Assembly (NCBI RefSeq): GCF_003122365.1
Contig: NZ_CP029254.1
Coordinates: forward strand, 7,070,001-7,134,000
DNA length: 64,000 nt
Source of the DNA: Streptomyces spongiicola
GTDB lineage: Bacteria > Actinomycetota > Actinomycetes > Streptomycetales > Streptomycetaceae
Reading direction: 5' to 3'
Position 1 is the first letter of the stretch. Every line of letters starts with the position of its first letter. This document shows positions 52,046 through 63,011 of the stretch, in pieces. The notes below the pieces were generated by a model that saw nothing but the letters and a program-made list of their open reading frames with translations, was not told where the DNA came from and did no database searches. The translations under genes were made by a program, and so were the position numbers.

Positions 52046-53506
52046 GTGTCGGGCGACAAGACCGGTACTCGCGCGGTGGTACTCGGCGGAAGCATCGCCG
52101 GCCTGTTCGCGGCCAGAGTGCTCGCCGATGCCTACGACGACGTACTCATTGTGGACCGCGACGTCCTGGTCGGGGTGGAAGGGCCGCGCAAGCACTGCCC
52201 CCAGAGCCGGCACATCAACGGCCTGCTGGCCCGCGGCCAGCTCGCCATGGAGGAGATGTACCCGGGGATCACCGAGGAGATCTTCGCGGACGGCGTCCCC
52301 ACCGGCGACCTCGCCGGCCATGTGCGCTGGTACTTCAACGGTCGGCGCCTCAAGCCGGAGGTCGCGGGCCTGACCTGCGTGGCCGCGAGCCGCCCCATGC
52401 TGGAGAAGCACATCCGCCGGCGCACCGCGGCGCTGCCTGCGGTCTCCTTCCGCGAACAGCACGACATCCTCGGCCTGGTGACGACCCCGGACCGCGGCCG
52501 GGTCACCGGCGTCCGCGTCCAGAGCCTGCTCGGGGAGGGCGGCGAGGAGGTCATCGAGGCCGACCTCGTGGTCGACGCGACCGGCCGCGGCTCGCGTACC
52601 CCCGTATGGCTGGAGGAGCTCGGCTACCCGCGGGTTGTCGAGGAGCGCAAGAAGATCGGCCTCGCTTACGTCACCCAGCACTACAGGCTGCTGGCGGACC
52701 CGTACGACGGCGATCTGTCCATCAACCCGGTGGCCTCGCCCGCGCTGCCCCGCGGCGCCATCTTCACCAAGACCGACGGCGACCGGGTGGAGCTGACCAC
52801 GTACGGCCTGCTCGGCGACCACCCGCCGACCGACCAGGAGGGCCTGTACGCCTGGGTGAAGTCGCTGGCGGTACCGGACATCCACGACGCGCTGCAGCAC
52901 GCCGTGCCACTGGACGAGCCGGTCGCCTTCCGCTTCCCGACGACGCTGCGCCGCCGTTACGAGGACTTGGACCGCTTCCCGCTGGGCCTGCTGGTCACCG
53001 GCGACGCCGTCACCACCTTCAACCCGGTCTACGCCCAGGGCATGACGGCCGCCGCGCTCGGCGCCCTGACCCTGCGCGACCATCTGCACACCGGCGCGGC
53101 CCCGATCCCCGCGCAGTACTTCCGCGATCTCGCCACCGAGGTCATCGACCCGCCGTGGGAGATGACCAACGCCGTCGACCTCACCTTCCCCGGGGTCCAG
53201 GGCGAGCGCACCAGGCAGGTCAAGGCGGCTCAGACCTTCCTGAAGCTGGTGCAGACCGCGGCCGTCCACGACGGCAAGGTCACCGCCGCGTACATGCGGG
53301 GCGCCGGACTCGTCGACAAGCCCGACGCCATGATGCGCCCGGCGTTCCTCGCCCGTGTGCTGTGGAACGTGGTGCGCGGCGCGATCACGGACCGGCTCGG
53401 CGGCGGCGCGGAGGGCGCCTCCGCCCGCCGCCCGGTGGCGACGGCCCCGCCGTCGCCCCAGGCCTCCTCACCGTCCCGCGGCGACGAACTCGTCTCGACG
53501 AACTGA
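52046..53506 (+). CDS. FAD-dependent monooxygenase (epoxidase/hydroxylase-like)
   Basis: A 486-residue FAD protein: RAVVLGGSIAGLFAARVLAD binds the adenine part, GVEGPRKHCPQSRHINGLLA follows, and the second FAD motif is GLLVTGDAVTTFNPVYAQGM. The pattern is close to the actinobacterial group with polyether epoxidases and aromatic hydroxylases. The WxWxIP halogenase motif was not found. GTG at 52046 is preceded by GAGGAGG. Located between the acyl-CoA-dehydrogenase-like enzyme and the adenylation protein, it probably oxidises the amino-acid or polyketide part. Confidence 0.82.
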   Translation: MSGDKTGTRAVVLGGSIAGLFAARVLADAYDDVLIVDRDVLVGVEGPRKHCPQSRHINGLLARGQLAMEEMYPGITEEIFADGVPTGDLAGHVRWYFNGRRLKPEVAGLTCVAASRPMLEKHIRRRTAALPAVSFREQHDILGLVTTPDRGRVTGVRVQSLLGEGGEEVIEADLVVDATGRGSRTPVWLEELGYPRVVEERKKIGLAYVTQHYRLLADPYDGDLSINPVASPALPRGAIFTKTDGDRVELTTYGLLGDHPPTDQEGLYAWVKSLAVPDIHDALQHAVPLDEPVAFRFPTTLRRRYEDLDRFPLGLLVTGDAVTTFNPVYAQGMTAAALGALTLRDHLHTGAAPIPAQYFRDLATEVIDPPWEMTNAVDLTFPGVQGERTRQVKAAQTFLKLVQTAAVHDGKVTAAYMRGAGLVDKPDAMMRPAFLARVLWNVVRGAITDRLGGGAEGASARRPVATAPPSPQASSPSRGDELVSTN

Positions 53507-53538
53507 GCCGCACCCGGCCTGCGACGAAGGGAGTGGGC

Positions 53539-56217
53539 GTGACCGAGACGGCCCGGGTGGTCCGTGCGTACGCCGTGACCGGCGGCCTCCGCCTGCCGGC
53601 GCTGCGCGCCGCCTGGCACGGCGTCGCCGCGCGGCACCGCGCCCAGGACGGCGGTGCCGCCGGGCCGGGCGGGGACGCCCGCCCGATCGCGGAACTCGGC
53701 GACGTCACGGATCCCGGTCCGTGGCAGGCCGCCGAACGGCTGTGGGCCGACCCCTCGTCCCTCGCCTTCCCCGCCGGGCACGGTCCGGCCGCGCGCCTGA
53801 CCGTCGCGCGGTGCGCCGATGGCGGACACCTCGTGCTGCTGGCCGCGAACCGGGCGTTCGCGGCCGGCGGCCACCGGCTCGCCTCCCTCGTCGACGGCCT
53901 CGGCGCCGCCTACGCGGCCGCGGTCGGGACCGGGGGCGACCCGGCCGTCGCCTCGTTCGACGGGGGTACGGGGCCGGCCGGGGCCGTCGGGGCGCTGGCC
54001 GCCTCCGAGGGGGCCGCCCCTTCCGACGTCCTGCTGGCCGCGTACTGCTGCCTCGTCGGGCGCCACCGCGACACGGAGCGGCCGGTCGTGGCCGTGCGTG
54101 GGACGGACGGCGGCCGGACGGCGGTCCGCGCCGACCTGTCCGGCGGCGGCCTGCCCGGCGGCCCGTCCTTCCGTGAGCTGGTACGGCAGATCTCCGTGTC
54201 GGCCCACGAGCCGGCCCCGGACGCTCCCGTGGACGCGGCGTTCGTCGTGGAGGGCCCGGCTGAACCGGTGCTCCGGCTGCCCGGTGCGCGGGTTCGGCGG
54301 CTGCGGGCCGGCGGTGACCTGCCCGACACGGATCTCACCCTCGCGGTGCACGACGGCGCGCCCCGCCTCACGGGCTCGCTGGAGTACCGGACCGCTCCCT
54401 CCGACTCCGCGGCCGCTCCCGGTCTGCTCGGCCAGCTCCGCACCCTTCTGGACGCGGCGCTGACCGACCCCGGCACACCGGTGGCCGCCCTCCCCCTGGA
54501 GACGCCCGAGCGGCTCAGCTCGGCCGTGCGCGAGGCGGACCTCACCGGCACGGGGCCCGGCAGCGGGCCGCCCGTGCACGAGCGGGTGCGTGCCGCGGCC
54601 CTGGCCACGCCCGGCGCGCCCGCACTGGACACCGCCCAGGGCACCGTCACCTACGCCGAGTTGAACGCCCGGGCCGCGGGAGTCACGGACGCGCTGCGCG
54701 CGCTCGGCGTCGGCGAGGGCGCGCCGGTGGCGCTGCGGCTGCCCAACGGCCCCGGCCAGGCCGCGGCGCTGCTCGGCGTCCTCGGCGCGGGCGCCCACGC
54801 GGTGGGCCTCGCCGCCCGGGACTCTGGGGAACGCGTCAAGGCCGTGCTCGCCGGGCTGCGCCCGCACTGCCTGGTGGTGGCCGGGGAGCAGGCCGCCGCG
54901 CCGCTGCCGACCTGGTACCGCGTCGAACTGGGCGGCCACGTCCTCGACCTGGACGCCCTGCCCCTGCCGGACCCCGGTGGCTCCCCCGGCTCCGCCGCCC
55001 CGCTCCCGAAGGACTTCCCGACCGGCCCGGCCTCCCCCGTCCGGGCCCTGCCCTGCGCGGGCGGCGCGGTCGCGCCGCCCGCGCAGGGCCCCTCCGGCGC
55101 CGCGTCCGACCGGTGGGCCTACATCGCCTACACGTCCGGCTCGACCGGCGCGCCCAAGGGCATTCCGCAGACCCACCGGACCTTCGCACAGTTCGTCGAC
55201 TGGTTCGCCGGCGCCTTCGGCATCGGGCCCGGGTCCCGTGTGGCGCAGTGGGCCCAGCCCGGCTACGACGCCTCGCTGGTCGAGCTGTTCTCGGCACTGA
55301 CCACGGGTGCCGCCCTGTGCCCGGTCCCGGAACGGCTCCGGGCCCACCCGGAGAAGCTGGCCGGCTGGCTGGAGTCGGAGCGGATCACCCACTTCCAGAC
55401 GGTGCCGAGCTTCGCCCGGGAACTGCTCGCCGCGCTCGACACCGCGGGCGTGCGGCTCCCCTCCCTGAGCCACCTCCTGCTCGCGGGCGAGGCGTTGCAC
55501 GGGGAACTCGCCGATGCCCTGCGCGCCGCGCTGCCCGGGGTCCGGCTGGTCAACCTGTACGGCGCCACCGAGACCGTCCTGGCCACCTGGCACGAGGTGG
55601 ACGGGGCGGTCGGCGACGGCTTCGTGCCGGTCGGACGTCCGATCCCGGGCCGTCAGGTGCTGGTCCTCGACGAGCACGACCGGCCCTGCCCCACGGGTGT
55701 CACCGGCCGCATCGTGGTGTGCGGCCCGTACGTCACCCCCGGCTACGTCGGTGCCGAGCGGCCCGGCGAGGCGTTCCGTCCCGTGGCCGGCCCCGCCGGG
55801 TCCGGTCTCGTCGGCGGAGCCTGCTACCGCGGCGGGGACCTGGGGCGCCGGCGCTGGGACGGTTTGCTGGAGTTCCGGGGGCGGGCGGACTCCCGGGTCA
55901 AGATCCGCGGTACCCGGCTGGAACTCACCGACGTCGAAGCCGCGCTGGGCTCCGACCCGTCGGTGGCCGCGTGCGCCGTGGTCGCCCGTACCGCCGCGGA
56001 CGGGCTGGTGGAGCGGCTGGTGGCGTACGTGGTGCCGAGCGGCGGACCGGACGGCGATCCGGCCGACGCCTCGGGCGCCTGGCGCGCCACGCTTCGCGGC
56101 TGGTTCGGCAGGGCGCTGCCCGCGGTGTCGTTCGTGACGCTCGCGCGCCTGCCCCACAACACCGGCGGAAAGGTCGACCGGCGTGCGCTGGCGGACCTTG
56201 CGCAACCCCCGCGCTGA
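53539..56217 (+). CDS. sgcC1: Free-standing NRPS adenylation protein with degenerate condensation-like N-terminus (SgcC1-like)
   Basis: An 892-residue protein. The C-terminal 550 residues are a complete adenylation domain: A3 core YIAYTSGSTGAPKGIPQTHR, A5 NLYGATETVLATWHEV, A7 YRGGDLGRRRWDGLLEFRGR and A10 HNTGGKVDRRAL. There is no carrier domain after A10. The first 340 residues resemble a condensation domain, but the HHxxxDG site is lost (ANRAFAAGGHRL), so it is not expected to condense. In C-1027 SgcC1 activates beta-tyrosine and loads it on the separate carrier SgcC2. GTG at 53539 after GAAGGGAG. The gene order, directly before the aminomutase, supports the SgcC1 role. Confidence 0.83.
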   Translation: MTETARVVRAYAVTGGLRLPALRAAWHGVAARHRAQDGGAAGPGGDARPIAELGDVTDPGPWQAAERLWADPSSLAFPAGHGPAARLTVARCADGGHLVLLAANRAFAAGGHRLASLVDGLGAAYAAAVGTGGDPAVASFDGGTGPAGAVGALAASEGAAPSDVLLAAYCCLVGRHRDTERPVVAVRGTDGGRTAVRADLSGGGLPGGPSFRELVRQISVSAHEPAPDAPVDAAFVVEGPAEPVLRLPGARVRRLRAGGDLPDTDLTLAVHDGAPRLTGSLEYRTAPSDSAAAPGLLGQLRTLLDAALTDPGTPVAALPLETPERLSSAVREADLTGTGPGSGPPVHERVRAAALATPGAPALDTAQGTVTYAELNARAAGVTDALRALGVGEGAPVALRLPNGPGQAAALLGVLGAGAHAVGLAARDSGERVKAVLAGLRPHCLVVAGEQAAAPLPTWYRVELGGHVLDLDALPLPDPGGSPGSAAPLPKDFPTGPASPVRALPCAGGAVAPPAQGPSGAASDRWAYIAYTSGSTGAPKGIPQTHRTFAQFVDWFAGAFGIGPGSRVAQWAQPGYDASLVELFSALTTGAALCPVPERLRAHPEKLAGWLESERITHFQTVPSFARELLAALDTAGVRLPSLSHLLLAGEALHGELADALRAALPGVRLVNLYGATETVLATWHEVDGAVGDGFVPVGRPIPGRQVLVLDEHDRPCPTGVTGRIVVCGPYVTPGYVGAERPGEAFRPVAGPAGSGLVGGACYRGGDLGRRRWDGLLEFRGRADSRVKIRGTRLELTDVEAALGSDPSVAACAVVARTAADGLVERLVAYVVPSGGPDGDPADASGAWRATLRGWFGRALPAVSFVTLARLPHNTGGKVDRRALADLAQPPR

Positions 56218-56289
56218 GCGCCTTCCGGCGCCCGCCGTGGGCCGGATTCCTACCTGTATACGTTTCCAATCCATGATGGGGTGAATGTC

Positions 56290-57915
56290 GTGACCATGCT
56301 CGAAACCGGCTTCTCGGTCGAATCGGACGGGTCGAGCGTCAGCTTCGACGGCGAGACCCTCGACGTCCCGGCGGTGCGCCGGGTCGCCGAGGACCTGGCC
56401 CGGGTATCCGTGGCCCCGGAGGCCCTGGCCAAGGCCGCACGGAGCCGCGCCCAGTTCGAGAAGATCATCCATGACGGCGCCCCCGTCTACGGCGTCACCA
56501 CCGGTTACGGCGAGATGATCTACATGCTGGTCGACCCCTCCAAGGAGGTCGAACTCCAGACCAACCTGGTGCGCAGCCACAGCTCCGGCGTCGGCCCGCT
56601 CTTCGCCCAGGACGAGGCCCGCGCAGTTGTCGCCGCCCGCCTCAACGCCCTCTCCAAGGGCTACTCCGCGGTCCGGCCCGAGCTGCTGGAGCGCCTGGCC
56701 CTCTACCTGAACCGGGGCATCACCCCGGCCATCCCGGAGATCGGCTCGCTGGGCGCCAGCGGCGACCTCGCCCCGCTCTCGCACATCGCGTGCACGCTGA
56801 TCGGCGAGGGGTACGTCCTCCGGGACGGCAAGCGGGTGCCGACCGGCCAGGTGCTGCGCGAGGAGGGCATCGAGCCGCTCCAGCTGCGGTTCAAGGAGGG
56901 CCTCGCGCTCATCAACGGCACCTCGGCCATGACCGGCCTCGGCTCCCTGGTCGTGGGCCGCGCCCTGGACCAGGTGCGCCAGGCCGAGATCGGCACCGCG
57001 CTCGTCCTGGAGGTACTGCGCGGGTCGACCAGCCCGTTCCAGGCCGAGGGCCACGACATCGCCCGCCCGCACCAGGGCCAGATCGACACCGCGGCCAACA
57101 TGCGGGCGCTGCTGGCCGGCAGCGGCCTGGTCCTCGACCACGCCGAACTGCGCCACCAGGCCGAGGAGCAGCGCGGCGGCGGCGACGTCTCGCGCACCGA
57201 GGTCTACCTGCAGAAGGCGTACACGCTGCGCGCCATCCCGCAGGTGGTCGGCGCCGTCCGCGACACGCTCTACCACGCCGCGGAGAAGCTGCGGACCGAG
57301 CTGAACTCCTCGAACGACAACCCGCTGTTCTTCGACGGCAAGGAGGTCTTCCACGGCGCGAACTTCCACGGCCAGCCGATCGCCTTCGCGATGGACTTCG
57401 TCGTCCTGGCCCTCACCCAGCTCGGGGTCTTCTCCGAGCGGCGCACCAACCGCCTGCTGAACCGTCACCTCAGCGACGGGCTCCCGGAGTTCCTCGTCGC
57501 CGGCGAGCCCGGCCTCAGCAGCGGCTTCGCCGGCGCCCAGTACCCGGCCACCGCCCTGGTCGCCGAGAACCGCACGATCGGCCCCGCCTCCACCCAGTCC
57601 GTCCCGTCCAACGGCGACAACCAGGACGTGGTCAGCATGGGCCTGATCGCCGCCCGCAACGCCCGCCGCGTGCTGTCCAACAACACCCGCATCCTCGCCG
57701 TGGAGTTCCTCGCCGCCGCCCAGGCCGTCGACCTCTCGGGCCGCCGCGACGGACTCAGCCCGACCGGCCGGGCGACCTACGACACGATCCGTTCGCTGGT
57801 GCCCACGCTCGACCGCGACCGCTACATGTCCGACGACATCGAACTGGTGGCCGCGGCCCTCTCCCGCGGCGAGTTCCTCGGGGCCGCCGAGCAGACCGGC
57901 ACCGTGCTGGTCTGA
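56290..57915 (+). CDS. sgcC4: MIO-dependent tyrosine 2,3-aminomutase (SgcC4-like)
   Basis: Converts L-tyrosine to beta-tyrosine through a 4-methylideneimidazole-5-one cofactor formed from Ala156-Ser157-Gly158 (EIGSLGASGDLAPLSHIA). Tyr67 in PVYGVTTGYGEM is the conserved active-site residue. Long stretches, such as ELQTNLVRSHSSGVGPLFA, YLQKAYTLRAIPQVVGAVRD and STQSVPSNGDNQDVVSMGL, correspond to SgcC4 of the C-1027 pathway; length (541) also fits. Histidine or tyrosine ammonia-lyases are the alternative, but the neighbours (adenylation protein, condensation enzyme, HpaB hydroxylase) fit beta-tyrosine supply. Start uncertain: GTG 56281, GTG 56290 or ATG 56296; 56290 has the best-spaced GGGGTG. 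Confidence 0.92.
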   Translation: MTMLETGFSVESDGSSVSFDGETLDVPAVRRVAEDLARVSVAPEALAKAARSRAQFEKIIHDGAPVYGVTTGYGEMIYMLVDPSKEVELQTNLVRSHSSGVGPLFAQDEARAVVAARLNALSKGYSAVRPELLERLALYLNRGITPAIPEIGSLGASGDLAPLSHIACTLIGEGYVLRDGKRVPTGQVLREEGIEPLQLRFKEGLALINGTSAMTGLGSLVVGRALDQVRQAEIGTALVLEVLRGSTSPFQAEGHDIARPHQGQIDTAANMRALLAGSGLVLDHAELRHQAEEQRGGGDVSRTEVYLQKAYTLRAIPQVVGAVRDTLYHAAEKLRTELNSSNDNPLFFDGKEVFHGANFHGQPIAFAMDFVVLALTQLGVFSERRTNRLLNRHLSDGLPEFLVAGEPGLSSGFAGAQYPATALVAENRTIGPASTQSVPSNGDNQDVVSMGLIAARNARRVLSNNTRILAVEFLAAAQAVDLSGRRDGLSPTGRATYDTIRSLVPTLDRDRYMSDDIELVAAALSRGEFLGAAEQTGTVLV

Positions 57916-58011
57916 GCCCCGCGCTCCCCCGACCCGGTCGCTTCCGGCGGGGCCGCCCCGAGGCGCCCCGCCGCGAGCGACGCCCGACCCCACGAGACCT
58001 GGGACGAACCG

Positions 58012-59352
58012 ATGAGTATTCCGCTCTCCTTCAACCAAGAGTTCCTCTGCATGTTCGACCAGGGCGACGAGGAGGGCCCCTTCGGGCCCCTCTACAACAT
58101 CGTCGGCGGCTGGCGGCTCACCGGAAAGGCCGACACCGAAGCACTCCAGGAGGCACTGAACGACGTCGTGGCCCGTCACGAGGCGCTGCGCACGACCGTC
58201 GTGCGCACTCCTGGCGAGCAGCGCCAGGAGATCGGCCCGCCCTCGCCGGTGTCCCTGGACGTCCGGGAGATCCCCGAGCCGGACCCGGCACTGCGCGACC
58301 GCCGCGCCGAGGAGCTGCTCATCGAACTGGAGGGCGGGCGGTACGGCGTCACGGAACTGCCGCTGCTGCGCGCGGTGCTGGGCCGGTTCGACGAGGAGAA
58401 CGCGGTCCTGGTCCTGGTCGTCCACCACACGGCGGCCGACGAGGTCTCCATGCAGCTCATCATCCGCGACCTCGGCGTGCTGTACGCCCGTCGGCGCGGG
58501 CACGACACCGGGGAACTGCCGGAGGCGACGCCGTTCCGCGACTTCGCCGTCTGGGAGCGGGAGCGGTACGCGCCCGACGCGGAGGTCAGGGCCCGCGCCT
58601 ACTGGCGCGAGCAGCTCGCCGGGGCGACCATCACCGGTGTTCCCAGCGACCACCCGAAGTCCGCGGCCGTGCCGAAGACGACCTCCGTGCATCGCTTCCT
58701 GGTCGGCGCGGAGCTGACCTCCGCGGCGCTGGCGGTGGCGAAACAGACGCGCAGCTCGGCCTTCATGGTGCTGCTCGCCGCCTACAAGGTGTTCCTCAAC
58801 GAGCGGGTCGGCGTCACCGACGTCGCCGTACCGACGATGGCCTCGGGCCGTGGCCCCGCCCGGTTCCAGAACACCGTCGGAGCGTTCTTCAACTTCGTCC
58901 CGCTGCGCACCGACCTGTCGGGGGCGGCGACCTTCCGCGAGGTGGTGGAGCGCACCCGCGCCACCTGCCTGAAGGCGTACGGGAACTTCCTGCCGTTCGG
59001 CCAGGTGGTTGCCGAGGCCCCCGCCTCGGCGGCCTCGTTCGCCGCGGACGACCTCGGTGTCGTCGCCTTCCAGGTGTTCCAGTTCCCGGCGCTGGAGGGC
59101 GAGGAGGCCGGCGACCTGCGGATCTCCGAGATCCGCCGCCGCCTGCTGTCGCAGGACGTCTCCACCGACATCCCGGACGGTGTGATGTTCCAGCTCGACA
59201 TCGACCCCCTGTCCGGCGAGATGCTCGGCCATCTGGGGTTCAACACCAACCTGTTCCACGAGGCGACGATGCGGGAGTTCGCCGCCGGGTTCGTCAGGGT
59301 CCTGGCCCGTACGGTCACCACCCCCGACACACCGCTCGAGCTGGCCTCCTGA
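58012..59352 (+). CDS. sgcC5: Free-standing condensation enzyme (SgcC5-like)
   Basis: A 446-residue condensation-domain protein starting SIPLSFNQEFLCMFDQGDEE. The active-site motif is HHTAADE, with the two His and Asp of HHxxxDG kept and the final Gly replaced by Glu. It continues FRDFAVWERERYAPDAEVRA and ends with TVGAFFNFVPLRTDLSGAAT. SgcC5 of C-1027 is a similar discrete enzyme that joins the carrier-bound beta-tyrosine unit to the enediyne core as an ester. ATG at 58012. It follows the aminomutase by 96 bases on the same strand. Confidence 0.87.
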   Translation: MSIPLSFNQEFLCMFDQGDEEGPFGPLYNIVGGWRLTGKADTEALQEALNDVVARHEALRTTVVRTPGEQRQEIGPPSPVSLDVREIPEPDPALRDRRAEELLIELEGGRYGVTELPLLRAVLGRFDEENAVLVLVVHHTAADEVSMQLIIRDLGVLYARRRGHDTGELPEATPFRDFAVWERERYAPDAEVRARAYWREQLAGATITGVPSDHPKSAAVPKTTSVHRFLVGAELTSAALAVAKQTRSSAFMVLLAAYKVFLNERVGVTDVAVPTMASGRGPARFQNTVGAFFNFVPLRTDLSGAATFREVVERTRATCLKAYGNFLPFGQVVAEAPASAASFAADDLGVVAFQVFQFPALEGEEAGDLRISEIRRRLLSQDVSTDIPDGVMFQLDIDPLSGEMLGHLGFNTNLFHEATMREFAAGFVRVLARTVTTPDTPLELAS

Positions 59353-59419
59353 GCTCTCGCGGCCCGTACCCCGTCCGCCCGCACTCCCCCGGGGACCGCG
59401 GGCGGACCGCTGGGTGCGC

Positions 59420-61006
<1,587 letters not shown>

Positions 61007-61247
61007 CGGATTTCTTCCCTCTTCCTCTTCCACGAGGCGCTTTCGAAGACATGCTGCGCGCCTCATGGTCGCAGCCGGGGCCGGTCGGGGCTTCTCCCAG
61101 GATGCGGCATCGGGCGTCGCGAGGTTCGGCACGGGAGGTCCCGCAATCCTGAAGATGCAGGGCCTCGCAGCCGGCTGGGAGGGTCGTCGTCATGTATCGC
61201 GGACGGCCGTTTTCCGTCGTCCGGGGATGGGACGTCCTTTGGAGGAT
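61007..61247. promoter_or_regulatory. Divergent promoter region in the beta-tyrosine cluster
   Basis: A 241-bp gap between the HpaB-type gene (left) and the acyl-CoA-dehydrogenase-like gene (right). Both operons must initiate here. The TTTGGAGGATATGGTG at its right end is the ribosome-binding site of the next gene. I could not pick a convincing operator. Confidence 0.5.
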
Positions 61248-62438
61248 ATGGTGCTGACGACGACCGATGTTCCTACGCGGGAACAGCTTGTTCGTCGAGC
61301 GTCCGAACTCGTGCCGCAGCTCCGTGAGAACGCAGCCTGGTCGGAGCAGAACCGGCGTATTCACGACGATTCGATCGATGCCCTGGCAGACGCCGGAGTC
61401 TTCCGGATGCGGGTGCCCGCCCGTTTCGGCGGGTACGAGGCCGACACGCGCACGCTCGTCGACGTGGCGGCCGAGATCGGCCGTGCCGACGGCTCCACCG
61501 GCTGGACCGCCTCGGTGTACTGGATCCCCACCTGGATGGCCGGCCTGTTCCCGGACCACGTCCAGGACGAGGTCTTCTCCACCCCCGACGTCCGGATCTG
61601 CGGCACCCTGAGCCCGAGCGCGATGGCCTCCCCCGCCGAGGGCGGCCTCGTCGTCAACGGCAAGTGGGGCTTCATCAGCGGTGCGCTGCACGCACACTGG
61701 CAGGTCGTCGTCGCCGTCCGGATCGAGCCGGACAGCGAGCCGATGCCGGTCATGGCCCTCGTACCGCTCTCGGACCTGCGGATCGCCGACGACTGGGACA
61801 CCTCCGGCCTCAGAGGCACGGGCAGTGTCAGCACCGTCGCCGACGACGTCTTCGTCCCGGCCGACCGCGTCCTGCCGCTGGGCGTCGTCATGCAGGGCCG
61901 GGGCGGCGCCTCGCAGGCGAACGCCGGATCCGCGATCCACCGCGCCCCGCTGCTGCCGGTCGCCTCGGCGTCCTCGGTCGGCGCGGTGCTGGGCATGGCG
62001 CGCGCCGCCAGGGATGCCTTCCTGGAGCGACTGCCCGAGCGCAAGATCACGTACACGGACTACGCGAGCCAGGCCGAGGCCCCGCTCACCCACCACCAGG
62101 TCGCGAACGCCACACTCAAGATCGATCAAGCCCAGTTCCACGCCCACCGCCTCGCGGACCTCGTCGACTCCAAGTCCGCGCAGGACACGCCGTGGACCCT
62201 GGAGGAGCGGGCGCGTGCCCGCGCCGACATGGGCGCGGTGATCCAGCTGGCCAAGGAGGCCGTGGACATCCTCGCCTCGGCGAGCGGCGGCTCCTCCGTC
62301 TACAGCGGCGTGGCGATCCAGCGCATCGCCCGGGACATCCAGGCCGTCAGCCTGCACGCCCTGATGCACCCCGACACCAACACCGAGCTGTACGGGCGGG
62401 TCCTGTGCGGCCTCGAGCCCAACACGCTCTACGTCTGA
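61248..62438 (+). CDS. Acyl-CoA-dehydrogenase-fold flavin monooxygenase
   Basis: A 396-residue member of the same superfamily as the product at 50643: DDSIDALADAGVFRMRVPAR, EIGRADGSTGWTASVYWIPT, GKWGFISGALHAHWQVVVAV and SGLRGTGSVSTVADDVFVPA are typical of flavin-dependent hydroxylases of this fold. GGAGG lies just before it; the start may be ATG 61248 or the next GTG at 61251, which is better spaced. It is followed after 34 bases by an SgcJ-like gene. The substrate is not known; a hydroxylation of the amino-acid moiety or core is plausible. Confidence 0.83.
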   Translation: MVLTTTDVPTREQLVRRASELVPQLRENAAWSEQNRRIHDDSIDALADAGVFRMRVPARFGGYEADTRTLVDVAAEIGRADGSTGWTASVYWIPTWMAGLFPDHVQDEVFSTPDVRICGTLSPSAMASPAEGGLVVNGKWGFISGALHAHWQVVVAVRIEPDSEPMPVMALVPLSDLRIADDWDTSGLRGTGSVSTVADDVFVPADRVLPLGVVMQGRGGASQANAGSAIHRAPLLPVASASSVGAVLGMARAARDAFLERLPERKITYTDYASQAEAPLTHHQVANATLKIDQAQFHAHRLADLVDSKSAQDTPWTLEERARARADMGAVIQLAKEAVDILASASGGSSVYSGVAIQRIARDIQAVSLHALMHPDTNTELYGRVLCGLEPNTLYV

Positions 62439-62472
62439 CCCGACCGGACCAACGCACAGCAAGGGGACCAGC

Positions 62473-62904
62473 ATGACCGCAGCACCACCGGCCGCGCCCG
62501 CCACCGCCGTCTCCGACGCGGACAAGGCGGCCGTCGCCGCACTGCCCGGCCGTATCGTCGAGGCCTGGGCCGCGCACGACGCGGCGGCCTTCGCCCGGGT
62601 CTTCACGGCCGACGGCACGATGATCCTGCCCGGCGTCTACCGCAGCGGGCGCTCGGACATCGAGGCGTTCATGTCCGCTGCCTTCCAGAGCCCGTTCAAG
62701 GGCACGCGGGTCACGGGCGCGCCGCTGGCACTGAAGTTCCTCGGCGAGGACGTGGCCCTCGTGATCACCGAGGGCGGTGTCCTGGCCCCGGGCGAGTCCG
62801 CCGTCGCCGACGAGCGTGCCATACGCGCCACCTGGGTGGCCGCCAAGCAGGACGGTGCCTGGCTGCTCGCCGCGTACCAGAACAGCCCGCGCGACAGCGC
62901 CTGA
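62473..62904 (+). CDS. sgcJ: SgcJ/EcaC-family small protein (SnoaL-like fold)
   Basis: A 143-residue NTF2/SnoaL-like protein: RIVEAWAAHDAAAFARVFTA, GTMILPGVYRSGRSDIEAFM and AIRATWVAAKQDGAWLLAAY. The family is named after SgcJ of C-1027 and occurs repeatedly in enediyne clusters; its precise function is not settled. ATG at 62473 after AAGGGGACC. Its presence beside the beta-tyrosine genes is a second, independent hint of an enediyne-type pathway. Confidence 0.8.
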   Translation: MTAAPPAAPATAVSDADKAAVAALPGRIVEAWAAHDAAAFARVFTADGTMILPGVYRSGRSDIEAFMSAAFQSPFKGTRVTGAPLALKFLGEDVALVITEGGVLAPGESAVADERAIRATWVAAKQDGAWLLAAYQNSPRDSA

Positions 62905-62955
62905 TCCGTCCGCGGCGGCGTCCGACCCACCCGGCGCCGCCGCGGCACACACCAG

Positions 62956-62995
62956 GAGCGGCACCCCCCGGGTCCGGAAGCGGGGGGTGCCGCTC
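62956..62995. terminator. Bidirectional terminator between sgcJ-like gene and P450
   Basis: A perfect 14-bp stem, GAGCGGCACCCCCC (62956-62969) and GGGGGGTGCCGCTC (62982-62995), with a 12-base loop lies between the two convergent genes, 51 bases after the first and 16 before the stop of the second. A short CTTCCTC tract follows on the plus strand. Confidence 0.8.
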
Positions 62996-63011
62996 TTCCT
63001 CGTGCCCGGGG

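Noticed and set aside
52046..53506. Flavin-dependent halogenase (SgcC3-like)
   Set aside because: The WxWxIP motif and the halogenase-type N-terminal GxGxxG followed by the conserved lysine region were not found; the protein fits epoxidase/hydroxylase relatives better.
53230..59259. Very long minus-strand open frame (about 2000 codons)
   Set aside because: It is the antisense shadow of the adenylation, aminomutase and condensation genes. High GC removes stop codons; composition is Gly/Arg/Val-rich with no domain.
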